Shown here in pieces: positions 38,656 through 48,114 of a stretch of 64,000 nucleotides of DNA. This stretch comes from Gammaproteobacteria bacterium (GTDB lineage: Bacteria > Pseudomonadota > Gammaproteobacteria > RBG-16-57-12). Both the position numbers and the translations under genes were made by a program. The DNA lies in contig JAKIVC010000005.1 in assembly GCA_021647245.1 (NCBI GenBank), positions 1 through 64,000 of the forward strand, written 5' to 3'. A model generated the notes under the pieces. That model did no database searches. It saw nothing but the letters and a program-made list of their open reading frames with translations, and had not been told where the DNA came from. Every line of letters starts with the position of its first letter. Position 1 is the first letter of the stretch.

Positions 38656-38679
38656 TAGCGGAAAGGTAGTCAGTTGAGT

Positions 38680-38711
38680 GACCTCACCGCCTCAAATGAA
38701 GTGGTGAGGTC
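38680..38711 (+). terminator. Hairpin downstream of czcA and the MITE
   Basis: GACCTCACC (38680-38688) and GGTGAGGTC (38703-38711) form a perfect 9-bp stem with a 14-base loop. A weak T-containing stretch (TCTATTG) follows. Likely the end of the czc operon transcript, though the U tract is poor. Confidence 0.5.
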
Positions 38712-38950
38712 TCTATTGTAGGGCAGATTAAACCGCCAAGTGCATACCCGATGCGCCGCCATTAACTCAACGGCCTCCCCAGCGACTTTACATTTAACAG
38801 CGAAGAAGCGTTGCGATATAGAGAAACTGGCCAACTATGGACAATTAACCCACTGAGGGTAAAGGAGGCCAAATATGGCCCTTAATAGCTGTAGATACTG
38901 CTATTTGCAGGTAAATATCGGAGTGGAAGATGATTGTCATTGAAAGTGAT

Positions 38951-39042
38951 GTGGAATTGAGAGATGGTTAGGATAATCAAAAAAGAGACGCTGGGCAGGT
39001 AGTAAAGGACTCAGAAGGGGATTTTCTACAGCCTCGTTAGGT
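38951..39042 (+). repeat. ~92-bp repeat A, ending GTTAGGT
   Basis: Nearly the same sequence occurs at 51133-51224 in inverted orientation. Shared features are GTGGAATTGAG, GGTTAGGATAATC, GACGCTGGGCAGGTAG and CTACAGCCTCGTTAGG. Both copies end in GTTAGGY immediately before a cargo gene. GTTRRRY is the core site of integron attC and attI recombination sites, so this may be the recombination site on the leading side of a cassette. Confidence 0.8.
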
Positions 39043-39073
39043 GCAAAAAAACATCAACCAATTGAGAAGAAAA

Positions 39074-39508
39074 ATGGATGATTACGAAAGATACGAGAAC
39101 GAGTGCAAAAAGATAAGGAAAACCAATGAACAGCTATTAAATGAGTTTGAGGTTTTTCTGAAATCAACCGGGTTGTCGGAAAACACGATAAGCAATCATC
39201 TCTCAAACATTGGTTTCTACTTAAACGAATATCTACTGTACGAAGATGCAATAGAAGCAACGGAGGGTGTTGGTGCTGTAGGTATGTTTCTTGGATATTG
39301 GTTTATCAAAAAGGCAATGTGGGCAAGCCGATCAAGCATCAAAGGCAATGCGACAAGCATTAAAAGGTTTTACACTTTCCTGTATGAGAAAGGGTTAATA
39401 GAAAAAAATGACTTGGATGATTTAAAAGAAGAAATCAAAGAAAGCATGTCAGAATGGTTGGCTACTCTGGATCGTTACGATGATCCGTCAGTTGAAGATA
39501 TTTGGTGA
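39074..39508 (+). CDS. Orphan tyrosine-recombinase core-binding (SAM-like) domain protein
   Basis: A 144-aa protein that looks like the N-terminal SAM-like DNA-binding domain of phage-type integrases (LLNEFEVFLKSTGLSENTISNHLSNIGFYLNEYLL, then SIKRFYTFLYEKGLI). It has no catalytic domain: no Arg-His-Arg-Tyr set follows and the frame stops after a short acidic tail. The ATG at 39074 follows GAGAAG. A GTG at 39041 lies within the flanking repeat. The cargo sits between repeat A and a group II-intron-like segment. Confidence 0.75.
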   Translation: MDDYERYENECKKIRKTNEQLLNEFEVFLKSTGLSENTISNHLSNIGFYLNEYLLYEDAIEATEGVGAVGMFLGYWFIKKAMWASRSSIKGNATSIKRFYTFLYEKGLIEKNDLDDLKEEIKESMSEWLATLDRYDDPSVEDIW

Positions 39509-39522
39509 TATTGAACAAAGAA

Positions 39523-39597
39523 CACCTAATCGGGTAGCCAAGGGTTTCTAACCTCTAAGCCCCCACAACACCCTGCATGTGGCTTCACACAGGGCGC
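39523..39597 (-). repeat. Repeat B', resembles a group II intron 3' tail
   Basis: Begins CACCTAATCGGGTAG on the plus strand. Reverse-complemented it ends AACCCTTGGCTACCCGATT next to AGGTGTTC. It contains a hairpin CCCTG-TGTG-AAGC-CACA-TG-CAGGG like domain V of group II introns. The B copy at 50347-50418 shares an 18-base core (GGGTAGCCAAGGGTTTCT on one strand). No maturase gene is present, so at most the intron's 3' end remains. Confidence 0.45.
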
Positions 39598-39617
39598 TTT
39601 ACTTAGCATAACACTTA

Positions 39618-40106
39618 TTAGCTTGGCCTAAATTTCAGAACATCCTTAACCGTTTGAAGCACTGCATTGGCATGCTCTTTTACTTTAACTTTTCGCCACT
39701 CATGACGAAGGATGCCAGCTTCATCGATGAGGAAAGTGCTTCTTTCAATACCGAATGACTCTTTTCCGTAGAGTTTTTTTAGTTTGATAACATCAAATGC
39801 TCGGCACAGGGTTTCATCTTCATCGGAGAGCAGTTCGAAGGGGAAGCTGTGCTTACTTTTAAAGTTTTCATGGCGCTTCATGGTGTCTCGGGAGACGCCA
39901 AGAATCACGGTATTTAATTGACTGAACTCAGCGTGTAGGTCACGAAAATCCTGCCCCTCGGTGGTGCAGCCTGGTGTGCTGTCTCTCGGGTAAAAATAGA
40001 GCACAATGTTTTTACCACGAAGGTTGCTGAGTGAGATGTTTTGCTCACCGGTTGCAGGGCGGGTGAAGTTGGCGACTGTATCGCCTATTTTGGGGGCGTT
40101 AGACAT
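39618..40106 (-). CDS. bcp: Thioredoxin-dependent peroxiredoxin, PrxQ/Bcp type
   Basis: Reduces H2O2 and organic peroxides in the cytoplasm. The 162-aa product carries the peroxidatic Cys in STPGCTTEG. The resolving Cys that in E. coli Bcp lies five residues later is replaced by Gly, so resolution may use another Cys (one occurs in ETLCRAF) or a thiol partner. The start MSNAPKIG at 40106 is preferred over a longer reading. Confidence 0.92.
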   Translation of the reverse strand: MSNAPKIGDTVANFTRPATGEQNISLSNLRGKNIVLYFYPRDSTPGCTTEGQDFRDLHAEFSQLNTVILGVSRDTMKRHENFKSKHSFPFELLSDEDETLCRAFDVIKLKKLYGKESFGIERSTFLIDEAGILRHEWRKVKVKEHANAVLQTVKDVLKFRPS

Positions 40107-40172
40107 GGGGACCTTTGTCTGTTGGTTTGAGCAGTGGGGGCTGCGCTGATTGTGACGTGGCCGAGCATGAAA

Positions 40173-40249
40173 TGGTCCGCTTGAGTGGATTCGAACCACT
40201 GACCTGTCCCTTAGGAGGGGACCGCTCTATCCAGCTGAGCTACAAGCGG
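40173..40249 (-). tRNA. tRNA-Arg (anticodon CCT)
   Basis: Cloverleaf read on the minus strand: acceptor arms CCGCTTG and CAAGCGG with discriminator A and encoded CCA. The D-arm is GCTC-AGCTGGATA-GAGC, the anticodon stem GTCCC/GGGAC has loop CTCCTAA (anticodon CCT), and the T-arm contains TTCGAATCC. Decodes AGG. Confidence 0.93.
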
Positions 40250-40282
40250 TTTTTTTGTTTTGGCAACATTTTAATGTTGTCT

Positions 40283-40318
40283 GCTTTAAAAGGCCGGCAC
40301 TCGCCGACGTTTTAAAGC
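40283..40318 (-). terminator. Large hairpin between fabI and the tRNA
   Basis: GCTTTAAAAGGCCGGC (40283-40298) pairs with GCCGACGTTTTAAAGC (40303-40318), apart from a short internal mismatch, around a four-base loop. It lies just after the fabI stop on the minus strand. No clean U tract follows, so terminator or processing signal are both possible. Confidence 0.5.
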
Positions 40319-40328
40319 GCTGGCATGG

Positions 40329-41114
40329 CTAGATCTTCTGTGGCATTGCCACGGTATGATAACCGCTATCGACATGAATCACTTCACCGGTCACGCCCAT
40401 TGCCAGGTCGGAGGCGAGGAAGGCGGTTACGTTGCCGACATCATCGATAGTGACATTACGGCGCATCGGTGAGTTCTCTTCTGAGTAGTCCAGCATCCGA
40501 CGAAAGCCGCTGATGCCCGCAGCGGCTAAAGTGCGAATCGGGCCTGCGGAGACCGCATTGACACGAATACCCTCTGGGCCAACAGCATTTGCCATGTAGC
40601 GAACATTGGCTTCTAGGCTGGCCTTGGCGATACCCATTACATTGTAGTTAGGGATGAAGCGTTCAGCACCTAAGTAGCTCATGGTGATGAGTGAGCCGTT
40701 GCGCCCCTGCATCATGTTACGACCGGCTTTAGCGAGTGCCGCAAAGGAGTATGAGCTGATGTCGTGGGCTGTTTTAAAGCCGTCACGGGTGACGCACTCC
40801 AGGTAGTCCCCTTCGAGCTCTTCACGGGGGGCGAAGGCAACCGAGTGAATAATGATATCGACGTGATCCCAGTAGTTGTCAAGGTGTTCAAATACTTTTT
40901 CGATCTCTTTGTCGCTGCTAACATCACAGGGTATGAAAATTTCAGAGCCACATTCAGCACCAATTTTTTCAACACGGCCACGTAATCTTTCGTTTTGGTA
41001 GGTGAAAGCCAGATCGGCACCTTCACGCTGCATCGCTTTTGCAATGCCGTAGGCGATGGATTTATTGCTGGCAAGGCCAACAATGAGTGCGTTTTTACCG
41101 GAGAGAATACCCAT
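40329..41114 (-). CDS. fabI: Enoyl-[acyl-carrier-protein] reductase (NADH)
   Basis: Last step of each fatty-acid elongation cycle. The 261-aa short-chain dehydrogenase has the FabI-specific Gly-rich start ([20 protein letters not shown]) and catalytic YNVMGIAK (Tyr-x6-Lys). The [17 protein letters not shown] substrate-loop follows, all as in FabI. Confidence 0.96.
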   Translation of the reverse strand: MGILSGKNALIVGLASNKSIAYGIAKAMQREGADLAFTYQNERLRGRVEKIGAECGSEIFIPCDVSSDKEIEKVFEHLDNYWDHVDIIIHSVAFAPREELEGDYLECVTRDGFKTAHDISSYSFAALAKAGRNMMQGRNGSLITMSYLGAERFIPNYNVMGIAKASLEANVRYMANAVGPEGIRVNAVSAGPIRTLAAAGISGFRRMLDYSEENSPMRRNVTIDDVGNVTAFLASDLAMGVTGEVIHVDSGYHTVAMPQKI

Positions 41115-41365
41115 AGTGCGAACCTTTTCTATGCTTATCTTGTATGTCTGTTTTAACCGCTCTCATTAAGGAGAGGCTAAAAACGCCTGCGGGCATTATA
41201 GAGCGGCTTGCGGGTATTTTACAGCGCTTTTATTTCAGCGCAAAAACTACGCGCTGCACAACAGCCTATAGATCATCTAATGTTTCTATCTGGGATGAGG
41301 GTATCGCTTGTTTTTCAGAGGTTTGCTCGGTATAACTGTGCATATTTATAAAACGCGAGTTCAGA

Positions 41366-43501
41366 ATGCGGGTTTCCACTTTTATCTTTCTTTGCATGGT
41401 TATGGCTTTTGTTAGCGCTTGTGATGGTGCCTGGAATAACCCCTATCCTGCGGATGAGAGTGGCGACAATACGCTTTATAGCTCATTTCAAGAGCGCCCT
41501 AAACATCTTGATCCCGCTATCTCCTACAGCTCCAACGAAATTGTTTTTACTGGGCAAATCTATGAGCCAGTGGTGCAGTATCATTATCTAAAACGGCCTT
41601 ATGAGTTGATCCCGCTGACGGGTGAGTCTTTACCAAAGGTGAGTTACCTTGATGCTGAGGGTAATGAGTTAGAAAATGCCGTGGGTGAAGTTGCCTATAC
41701 AATTTATGAGATAACAATACAGCCGGGTATTCAATACCAGCCGCACCCCGCTTTTGCTCGGGAGGGTGATCATTATCTTTACCATACGCTCTCAAGCAGT
41801 GAGCTGGCATCGATACATACACTCTATGATATGGAGCAGAATGGTAGCCGTGAGTTGGTTGCTGATGATTACATCTATCAGATTAAACGGCTGGCCCACC
41901 CGGGTTTAAACTCGCCGATTCTGGGCCTGATGAGTGAATATATAGAAGGCCTAGATGAGTATCGTAAAACGCTGCAACAAGCACGCCATGCTGATGAGTG
42001 GCTGGATCTGCGTGATTATCCGCTAACGGGTGTTGAGCTGGTCGACCGTTATACCTACCGAATTAAAATAAAGGGTAATTATCCTCAGTTTGTCTACTGG
42101 CTGGCGATGCCTTTTTTTGCTCCGGTTCCTTGGGAGGCCACGCGACTCTATAGTCAGCCGGGGTTGATAGAAAAAAACATCACCCTGGATTGGTACCCCG
42201 TAGGAACAGGGCCTTTCATGTTAACGGTGAATAACCCTAATTTACAGATGGTAATGTCGCGTAATCCCAATTTCCACGGCGAAAAGTATCCCGATGAGGG
42301 GGCAGTGGGCGATGAGGCGGCGGGTATGTTGGTTGATGCCGGAAAGCCACTCCCTTTTATTGATAAGGTGGTGTTTAGCCTGGAAAAGGAGACGATTCCC
42401 TACTGGAACAAGTTTTTACAGGGGTACTACGATGCATCCGGTATCAGCTCTGACAGCTTTGATCAGGCGATCAGCTTTAATGCAGCGGGACAGATGGGGT
42501 TAAGTGAATCGATGCAAGCGCAAGGTATTCAGCTTAAAACCAGCCCCGCCAGCTCTATTTTTTATATGGGTTTTAATATGCGGGATCCAGTGGTTGGAGG
42601 AGAGAGTGAACGGGCACGGCTGTTGCGTCAGGCCATCTCAATCGCGGTTGACTATGAGGAATTCATCTCTATTTTTGCCAATGGTCGTGGTCTGGCGGCA
42701 CAAGGGCCAATCCCCCCCGGTATTTTTGGCTATCTGGAAGGGGAGAGGGGTATTAACCCCTCTGTTTATGAGTGGGTTGATGGCCGCAAACAGCGCAAGA
42801 GTCTTGATCAAGCCAAAAAGCTGCTAGCCGATGCCGGCTATCCTGATGGCCGCGATGTGGAGACGGGTAAGCCGCTCACCATCCATTTTGATGTAACCGC
42901 ATCCGGCCCTGATGATAAGGCGTGGCTCAATTGGTACCGCAAACAGTTTGAGAAGCTGGGGATTCAACTGGTGGTGCGCAATACGGACTATAACCGCTTT
43001 CGTGAAAAGATGAGCAGCGGCAACGCACAACTGTTTCGCTGGGGCTGGAATGCAGATTACCCCGACCCCGAAAACTTCCTGTTTCTGCTCTACGGCCCCA
43101 ATGGTAAAGCAGAGCACGGAGGAGAGAATGCCGCAAATTATGCCAGTAGCGAATTTGACGCGCTATTTGAAGCACTTAAAAGCATGCCCAATGGCCCAGC
43201 ACGACAAGCGGTTATCAATCAGGCGGTTGAGCTGTTGCGGCACGATGCTCCCTGGATATGGGGGATGTATCCGGTCAGTTTTGCGCTCTACCACGAGTGG
43301 TATAAAAACTTGAAACGAAACATGATGGCGAATAATACCTTGAAGTATGCGCGCATCGATACCGCATTACGCGAGCAGCGCCGTACCGCTTGGAACCCAC
43401 CGGTGGTATGGCCATTTTTTGTGATTATTTTGGCTCTTTTCCTGTTACTTGCGCCCGCCTTTATCGCTTACCGGCGACGTGAAAAGAGAGTGGTCTCATG
43501 A
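41366..43501 (+). CDS. yejA: YejA-like solute-binding lipoprotein with C-terminal membrane helix
   Basis: Extracytoplasmic binding protein (SBP family 5) for a peptide or oligopeptide importer. Lipobox FVSACDG near residue 19, 711 aa. Family segments include SYSSNEIVFTGQIYEPVVQ near the start and the DPENFLFLLYGPNG region. Unusually, the last 30 residues form a transmembrane helix (PFFVIILALFLLLAPAFIAY) followed by basic residues, so the protein is anchored at both ends. ATGA overlap with yejB. Confidence 0.85.
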   Translation: MRVSTFIFLCMVMAFVSACDGAWNNPYPADESGDNTLYSSFQERPKHLDPAISYSSNEIVFTGQIYEPVVQYHYLKRPYELIPLTGESLPKVSYLDAEGNELENAVGEVAYTIYEITIQPGIQYQPHPAFAREGDHYLYHTLSSSELASIHTLYDMEQNGSRELVADDYIYQIKRLAHPGLNSPILGLMSEYIEGLDEYRKTLQQARHADEWLDLRDYPLTGVELVDRYTYRIKIKGNYPQFVYWLAMPFFAPVPWEATRLYSQPGLIEKNITLDWYPVGTGPFMLTVNNPNLQMVMSRNPNFHGEKYPDEGAVGDEAAGMLVDAGKPLPFIDKVVFSLEKETIPYWNKFLQGYYDASGISSDSFDQAISFNAAGQMGLSESMQAQGIQLKTSPASSIFYMGFNMRDPVVGGESERARLLRQAISIAVDYEEFISIFANGRGLAAQGPIPPGIFGYLEGERGINPSVYEWVDGRKQRKSLDQAKKLLADAGYPDGRDVETGKPLTIHFDVTASGPDDKAWLNWYRKQFEKLGIQLVVRNTDYNRFREKMSSGNAQLFRWGWNADYPDPENFLFLLYGPNGKAEHGGENAANYASSEFDALFEALKSMPNGPARQAVINQAVELLRHDAPWIWGMYPVSFALYHEWYKNLKRNMMANNTLKYARIDTALREQRRTAWNPPVVWPFFVIILALFLLLAPAFIAYRRREKRVVS

Positions 43502-44475
43502 TCGCCTATATCATTCGTCGCCTGCTCTACGCAGTGCCGATTTTGATCGGTGTCAATATTCTCACTTTCTGGCTGTTTTTTGTTGTCAATACGCCGGATG
43601 ATATGGCGCACATGCAGCTGGGTATGAAGCATGTCACGGAGGAGGCGGTTGACAACTGGAAGGCGGAACGGGGCTATGACCGGCCACTATTTTATAACGA
43701 ACAGCAAGATGGCATGAGTACCCTGACCGATACCATCTTTTTTGATAACTCATTGCGGCTATTTGTATTCGATTTTGGCCAGTCAGACGAGGGGCGTGAT
43801 ATTGGTTACGATATATCTGAGCGAATGTGGCCCTCACTGGCGCTGGCAATACCGACCCTGATTATTGGCCTGCTGGTGAATTTAACCTTTGCGATGCTGA
43901 TGGCCTTTTTCCGGGGCAGCTATGTCGACTTGAGCGGGGTTATTCTCTGCGTGGTACTGATGTCAATTTCTGGGCTGTTCTACATCATTGGCGGGCAGTG
44001 GCTAGTGAGCAAAATTCTGCATCTGGTGCCCATTTCAGGCTATCAGCCGGGAGTGGATGCCTGGAAATTTCTGATTCTTCCCGTGGTGATTGGTGTGATC
44101 GGCGGGATTGGCTCTGGCAGCCGCTGGTATCGTACTATTTTTCTGGAGGAGATCTCCCGTGACTATGTCCGCACCGCACGGGCCAAAGGGTTGGGTGAGC
44201 GGTTAGTGCTGTTTCGCCATGTTTTAAGGAATGCGCTGGTGCCGATTCTCACCGGCGTAGTGGTGGTGATTCCGCTGCTGTTTATGGGGAGTCTGGTGAT
44301 GGAGTCATTTTTTGGTATTCCTGGGCTGGGCAGTTATACCATCGATGCCATTAATAAGCAGGACTTTGCCATTGTACGTTCCATGGTTTTCCTAGGCTCA
44401 GTGCTCTATATTATCGGACTGATTTTAACGGATATCTCCTATACTTTGGTTGATCCACGGATAAGGCTTAACTGA
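43498..44475 (+). CDS. yejB: Peptide ABC transporter permease, YejB/DppB-like
   Basis: Inner-membrane permease of 325 aa with six helices. It carries the EAA-loop of peptide permeases (RTARAKGLGERLVLFRHVLRNALVPILTG) near residue 220 and FGIPGLGSYTIDAI near the end. The start overlaps the yejA stop by four bases and the end shares one base with the next start (TGATG). Confidence 0.92.
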   Translation: MIAYIIRRLLYAVPILIGVNILTFWLFFVVNTPDDMAHMQLGMKHVTEEAVDNWKAERGYDRPLFYNEQQDGMSTLTDTIFFDNSLRLFVFDFGQSDEGRDIGYDISERMWPSLALAIPTLIIGLLVNLTFAMLMAFFRGSYVDLSGVILCVVLMSISGLFYIIGGQWLVSKILHLVPISGYQPGVDAWKFLILPVVIGVIGGIGSGSRWYRTIFLEEISRDYVRTARAKGLGERLVLFRHVLRNALVPILTGVVVVIPLLFMGSLVMESFFGIPGLGSYTIDAINKQDFAIVRSMVFLGSVLYIIGLILTDISYTLVDPRIRLN

Positions 44476-45959
44476 TGGGTGCTCTCTTTAGAAACAGATC
44501 GTTAATCCTATTGGTTGGCTTATTGATTATCGTCATCGGGGGGATTATAGCCGCACCTGTGAAGTGGGTTGTGCTCTGGACTGATGCCTTAATTTTCACC
44601 CTGATGGCGATAATTATCGGCACCTCGTGGTTGGTAAGGAGTAAACCTTACCTGCTCGCTCCGTGGCGCAGGGTACTCAGAAATCGGATTGCAGCGGGTG
44701 CGCTGGTGGTACTGCTCAGTTATGTGGTGATCGGTTTGCTGGACTCGATCCACTTTCGTGAACAGTTGCCACCTCAAGAGGGGAGCCATCAACAGTATTA
44801 TTCATCTAACACATTAAGCTTGCTAGATAAGCTATTGACTCCTATCCGTATTAAGGAGGAAAAAAGTTATTCAGCACCCTTTGCTATTCACCTCTTTTCG
44901 AAAGAGAGTTTACAAGGTGATGACGGCACTACAGTGCGTGAATACCCCCGACTGCAATATGGTGGGGCACATTTGGCCGATATTTCACACCGAAAAGAGG
45001 ATATCCAAAATACTATTTTAGTCGCCTCAAGCTATGCACTGGCCAGCTGGGCGCTGGTCTCTCTGCTGGTTGTTTGGATGTTGGCACGGCAGCACGGGCA
45101 GAGCTATCGGCAGCAGTTCAAACAGCTGCTGAGTGGTGAGATGGAGATGCCGTGGTGTACGCTGCTTTTGATGTTTTTAGTTATCCTGTTACTGCTATTT
45201 ATCTCCATGATGCTGGGTATGAAATATCACATTTTCGGTACCGATAAAGTAGGGCAGGATGTTTTTTACCAAACATTAAAAAGCATCCGTACCGGTCTGG
45301 TTATTGGTACCCTGACAACGCTGGTGATGCTGCCCTTTGCGGTGGTGCTGGGCGTGGCTGCGGGCTATTTTCGTGGCTGGGTTGATGATGTTATTCAATA
45401 TATCTATACCACGCTCAGTTCCATTCCTGGGGTGCTGTTAATTGCAGCCACGGTGTTGATTATGCAAGCCTATATTGCAGGAAACCCCAATCTATTTGAG
45501 ACCATGGAAGAGCGCGCAGATGCGCGGCTATTCTTCCTCTGTCTGATTTTGGGTATCACCTCGTGGACTGGCTTGTGCCGTCTGCTGCGCGGCGAGGCGC
45601 TCAAACTGCGTGAATTGGATTACGTGCAAGCCGCACACGCCTTTGGTGTGCCGCAACCTCAGGTGCTCTCTCGCCACATATTTCCCAATGTTTTACACAT
45701 CGTATTAATCTCTTTGGTGCTGGATTTTAGTGGCTTGGTTTTGGCGGAGGCGGTGCTCTCTTACGTTGGCATCGGTGTCGATCCGACCATGCACAGTTGG
45801 GGTAATATGATTAATGGTGCGCGGCTGGAGATGGCCCGAGAACCGATGGTGTGGTGGTCGTTAATGGCGGCTTTTGTGTTTATGTTTATTTTGGTACTGG
45901 CGGCAAACCTATTTGCCGATGCGGTACGGGATGCGTTTGACCCGCGAGCTGTGCGATAG
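44475..45959 (+). CDS. yejE: Peptide ABC transporter permease, YejE/DppC-like, enlarged
   Basis: 494 aa, roughly 150 longer than usual YejE. The permease core is at the C-terminal half: VGQDVFYQTLKSIRTGLVIG, then the EAA-loop RELDYVQAAHAFGVPQPQVLSRHIFPNVL. The N-terminal half adds two extra membrane segments plus a soluble loop (about residues 95-175). It pairs with YejB in a heterodimer. Confidence 0.88.
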   Translation: MGALFRNRSLILLVGLLIIVIGGIIAAPVKWVVLWTDALIFTLMAIIIGTSWLVRSKPYLLAPWRRVLRNRIAAGALVVLLSYVVIGLLDSIHFREQLPPQEGSHQQYYSSNTLSLLDKLLTPIRIKEEKSYSAPFAIHLFSKESLQGDDGTTVREYPRLQYGGAHLADISHRKEDIQNTILVASSYALASWALVSLLVVWMLARQHGQSYRQQFKQLLSGEMEMPWCTLLLMFLVILLLLFISMMLGMKYHIFGTDKVGQDVFYQTLKSIRTGLVIGTLTTLVMLPFAVVLGVAAGYFRGWVDDVIQYIYTTLSSIPGVLLIAATVLIMQAYIAGNPNLFETMEERADARLFFLCLILGITSWTGLCRLLRGEALKLRELDYVQAAHAFGVPQPQVLSRHIFPNVLHIVLISLVLDFSGLVLAEAVLSYVGIGVDPTMHSWGNMINGARLEMAREPMVWWSLMAAFVFMFILVLAANLFADAVRDAFDPRAVR

Positions 45960-46010
45960 CTTTTTTGAAACACTGCCGCTGCTGTGCAACTGAGATGAAT
46001 TGTGGAAACT

Positions 46011-48029
46011 ATGAATGACATTTTACTGCAAGTAAATGGCCTTAAAACCTGGTTTGATACCAGCTCAGGTACTGTCCGTGCGGTGGATGGTGTCAGTTTT
46101 GATATCCGCCGAGGCGAAACCTTTGCCCTGTTGGGTGAATCAGGTTGTGGGAAATCGATCACTTCACTCTCGCTAATGCGCCTGATACCCGAACCGGCGG
46201 GTAAAATTGTATCCGGCTCTGTCGTGCTGGATGGAGTCGACTTGCTGACACTGCCCGAATACCAAATGCGCAACTTGCGGGGCAGTAAAATCGGCATGAT
46301 CTTTCAAGAGCCGATGACCAGCCTGAACCCGGTGATGAACATAGGCCACCAAATTCAAGAATCCGTTGAGCGCCATATGGGGTTGCGCAGTCGCGCAGCA
46401 AAAGGGCGGGTACTGGAGCTGTTATCGTCGGTGGGCATTCCCGATCCAGCGCAGCGTTATGGCGAATATCCCCACCAACTCTCCGGTGGAATGAAACAGC
46501 GGGTGATGATAGCCATTGCACTGGCGGGTGAACCAGAACTGTTAATTGCCGATGAGCCAACGACTGCGTTAGATGTCACCATTCAGGCACAGGTGCTGGA
46601 GTTAATGGCCGACTTGCAGAGGCAGACCGGCATGGCGATGTTACTCATTACCCATGATCTGGGGGTGGTGGCAGAAGTGGCCGATCGGGTGGCGGTCATG
46701 TATGCCGGGCAGATTGTTGAACAGGCGAGTCGAGAGCAATTTTTTAGCGACCCGCAGCACCCTTACTCCAAAAAACTGTTTGCCTCGATGCCTGATATTG
46801 AAAAACGCGGTGAAACACTGGCGGTGATTCGCGGCACTGTGCCACCACTGACCACCCAATTCACTGGTTGTCGCTTTGAAGAGCGATGTGACTATAGCTG
46901 GGAGCTGTGTCGCAACAGCTTACCCCAGTGGCACCAACAGCCTACCGGACAGGGCGCTCTCTGCCACTTAATGGATCAACGCTACCAAGGGCGAGAGGTG
47001 ACCCTTCCCCCATCTGAAGCGGAAGTGGAAAGCAAACAGACAGCCACACTGGCGGAACAGGCCACGCTGAGTGTTGATAACCTCGAGGTTCATTTCCCGA
47101 TTCGCAAAGGCCTGTTAAAGCGCATTGTTGGCCATGTACATGCTGTTGACGGTATCGATATTGAGCTAAAGCAGGGGAGAACCCTAGCGCTGGTAGGAGA
47201 GTCCGGGTGCGGAAAAACTACCGTAGGCAAGGGGATATTGCAGTTAATTCGCCCAACAGCGGGTACTGTGCATTTTAATAAAAATGAGCTCACCCAACTG
47301 AGTAATAAGCAGTTGCGCCCGCTACGGGGCGATATTCAAATTATCTTCCAGGATCCTTTCTCATCACTCAACCCACGCATGCGTGTCGCCGAACTCATTG
47401 AAGAGGGGATGGTGGCACAAGGTAAGGGGGGTAACGCAGCGCAACGTCAGCAACGCATCGATCAACTATTACAGCAGGTGGGGCTATTACCGGAGCATAA
47501 ACACCGCTATCCCCATGAATTTTCAGGAGGCCAACGTCAGCGAATCTGTATAGCCCGGGCGCTGGCGGTAGAACCAAAGTTGATCATTTGTGACGAACCA
47601 ACCAGCGCACTGGATGTCTCAGTGCAAGCACAGATTCTTAACCTGCTCAAAAAGTTGCAGCGGGAGCTAGGGCTGGCCTATCTGTTTATTACTCATGACA
47701 TCTCAGTGGTAGAGTATCTGGCCCATGAAGTTGCAGTGATGTATTTAGGGCGTATTGTAGAGCAGGGCAGGGTTGAAGATGTGCTCACTGAGCCTCGCCA
47801 TCCCTACACACAAGCCCTGCTTTCTGCGGTGCCTTCAATACGGGACACCGGCAAGAAAAAACAGCGACTTGAAGGTGAGCTACCCTCACCCATCAACCCA
47901 CCCCAAGGGTGCCACTTTAATCCTCGTTGCCCAAAAGTGATGGATCGATGCAAAGAGCACTACCCAAGTAAAATTTTTCATGAAAATAACCACTTTGTAC
48001 GCTGTTTTATGGGAGAAAACCCAGCATAG
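46011..48029 (+). CDS. yejF: Fused dual ATPase of a peptide importer, YejF-like
   Basis: A single 672-aa protein with two nucleotide-binding domains, as in YejF. The first has [27 protein letters not shown] and [12 protein letters not shown]. The second has [27 protein letters not shown] and [12 protein letters not shown]. Each is followed by an oligopeptide-transporter C-terminal extension with CxxxxxC-type motifs ([15 protein letters not shown] and [15 protein letters not shown]). GTG at 46002 is an alternative start. Confidence 0.92.
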   Translation: MNDILLQVNGLKTWFDTSSGTVRAVDGVSFDIRRGETFALLGESGCGKSITSLSLMRLIPEPAGKIVSGSVVLDGVDLLTLPEYQMRNLRGSKIGMIFQEPMTSLNPVMNIGHQIQESVERHMGLRSRAAKGRVLELLSSVGIPDPAQRYGEYPHQLSGGMKQRVMIAIALAGEPELLIADEPTTALDVTIQAQVLELMADLQRQTGMAMLLITHDLGVVAEVADRVAVMYAGQIVEQASREQFFSDPQHPYSKKLFASMPDIEKRGETLAVIRGTVPPLTTQFTGCRFEERCDYSWELCRNSLPQWHQQPTGQGALCHLMDQRYQGREVTLPPSEAEVESKQTATLAEQATLSVDNLEVHFPIRKGLLKRIVGHVHAVDGIDIELKQGRTLALVGESGCGKTTVGKGILQLIRPTAGTVHFNKNELTQLSNKQLRPLRGDIQIIFQDPFSSLNPRMRVAELIEEGMVAQGKGGNAAQRQQRIDQLLQQVGLLPEHKHRYPHEFSGGQRQRICIARALAVEPKLIICDEPTSALDVSVQAQILNLLKKLQRELGLAYLFITHDISVVEYLAHEVAVMYLGRIVEQGRVEDVLTEPRHPYTQALLSAVPSIRDTGKKKQRLEGELPSPINPPQGCHFNPRCPKVMDRCKEHYPSKIFHENNHFVRCFMGENPA

Positions 48030-48114
48030 CAGCGACTAAAAAGAGGGTGGCTCCTCTGAACGATATGACTACCCGCTCAATTAATTCTGCTCAATTCATC
48101 CGGGAAAAGAGACT

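Noticed and set aside
39074-39508. Calling the 144-aa protein a full integrase
   Set aside because: It contains only the SAM-like core-binding part. No catalytic Arg/His/Tyr residues are encoded there or in another frame nearby.
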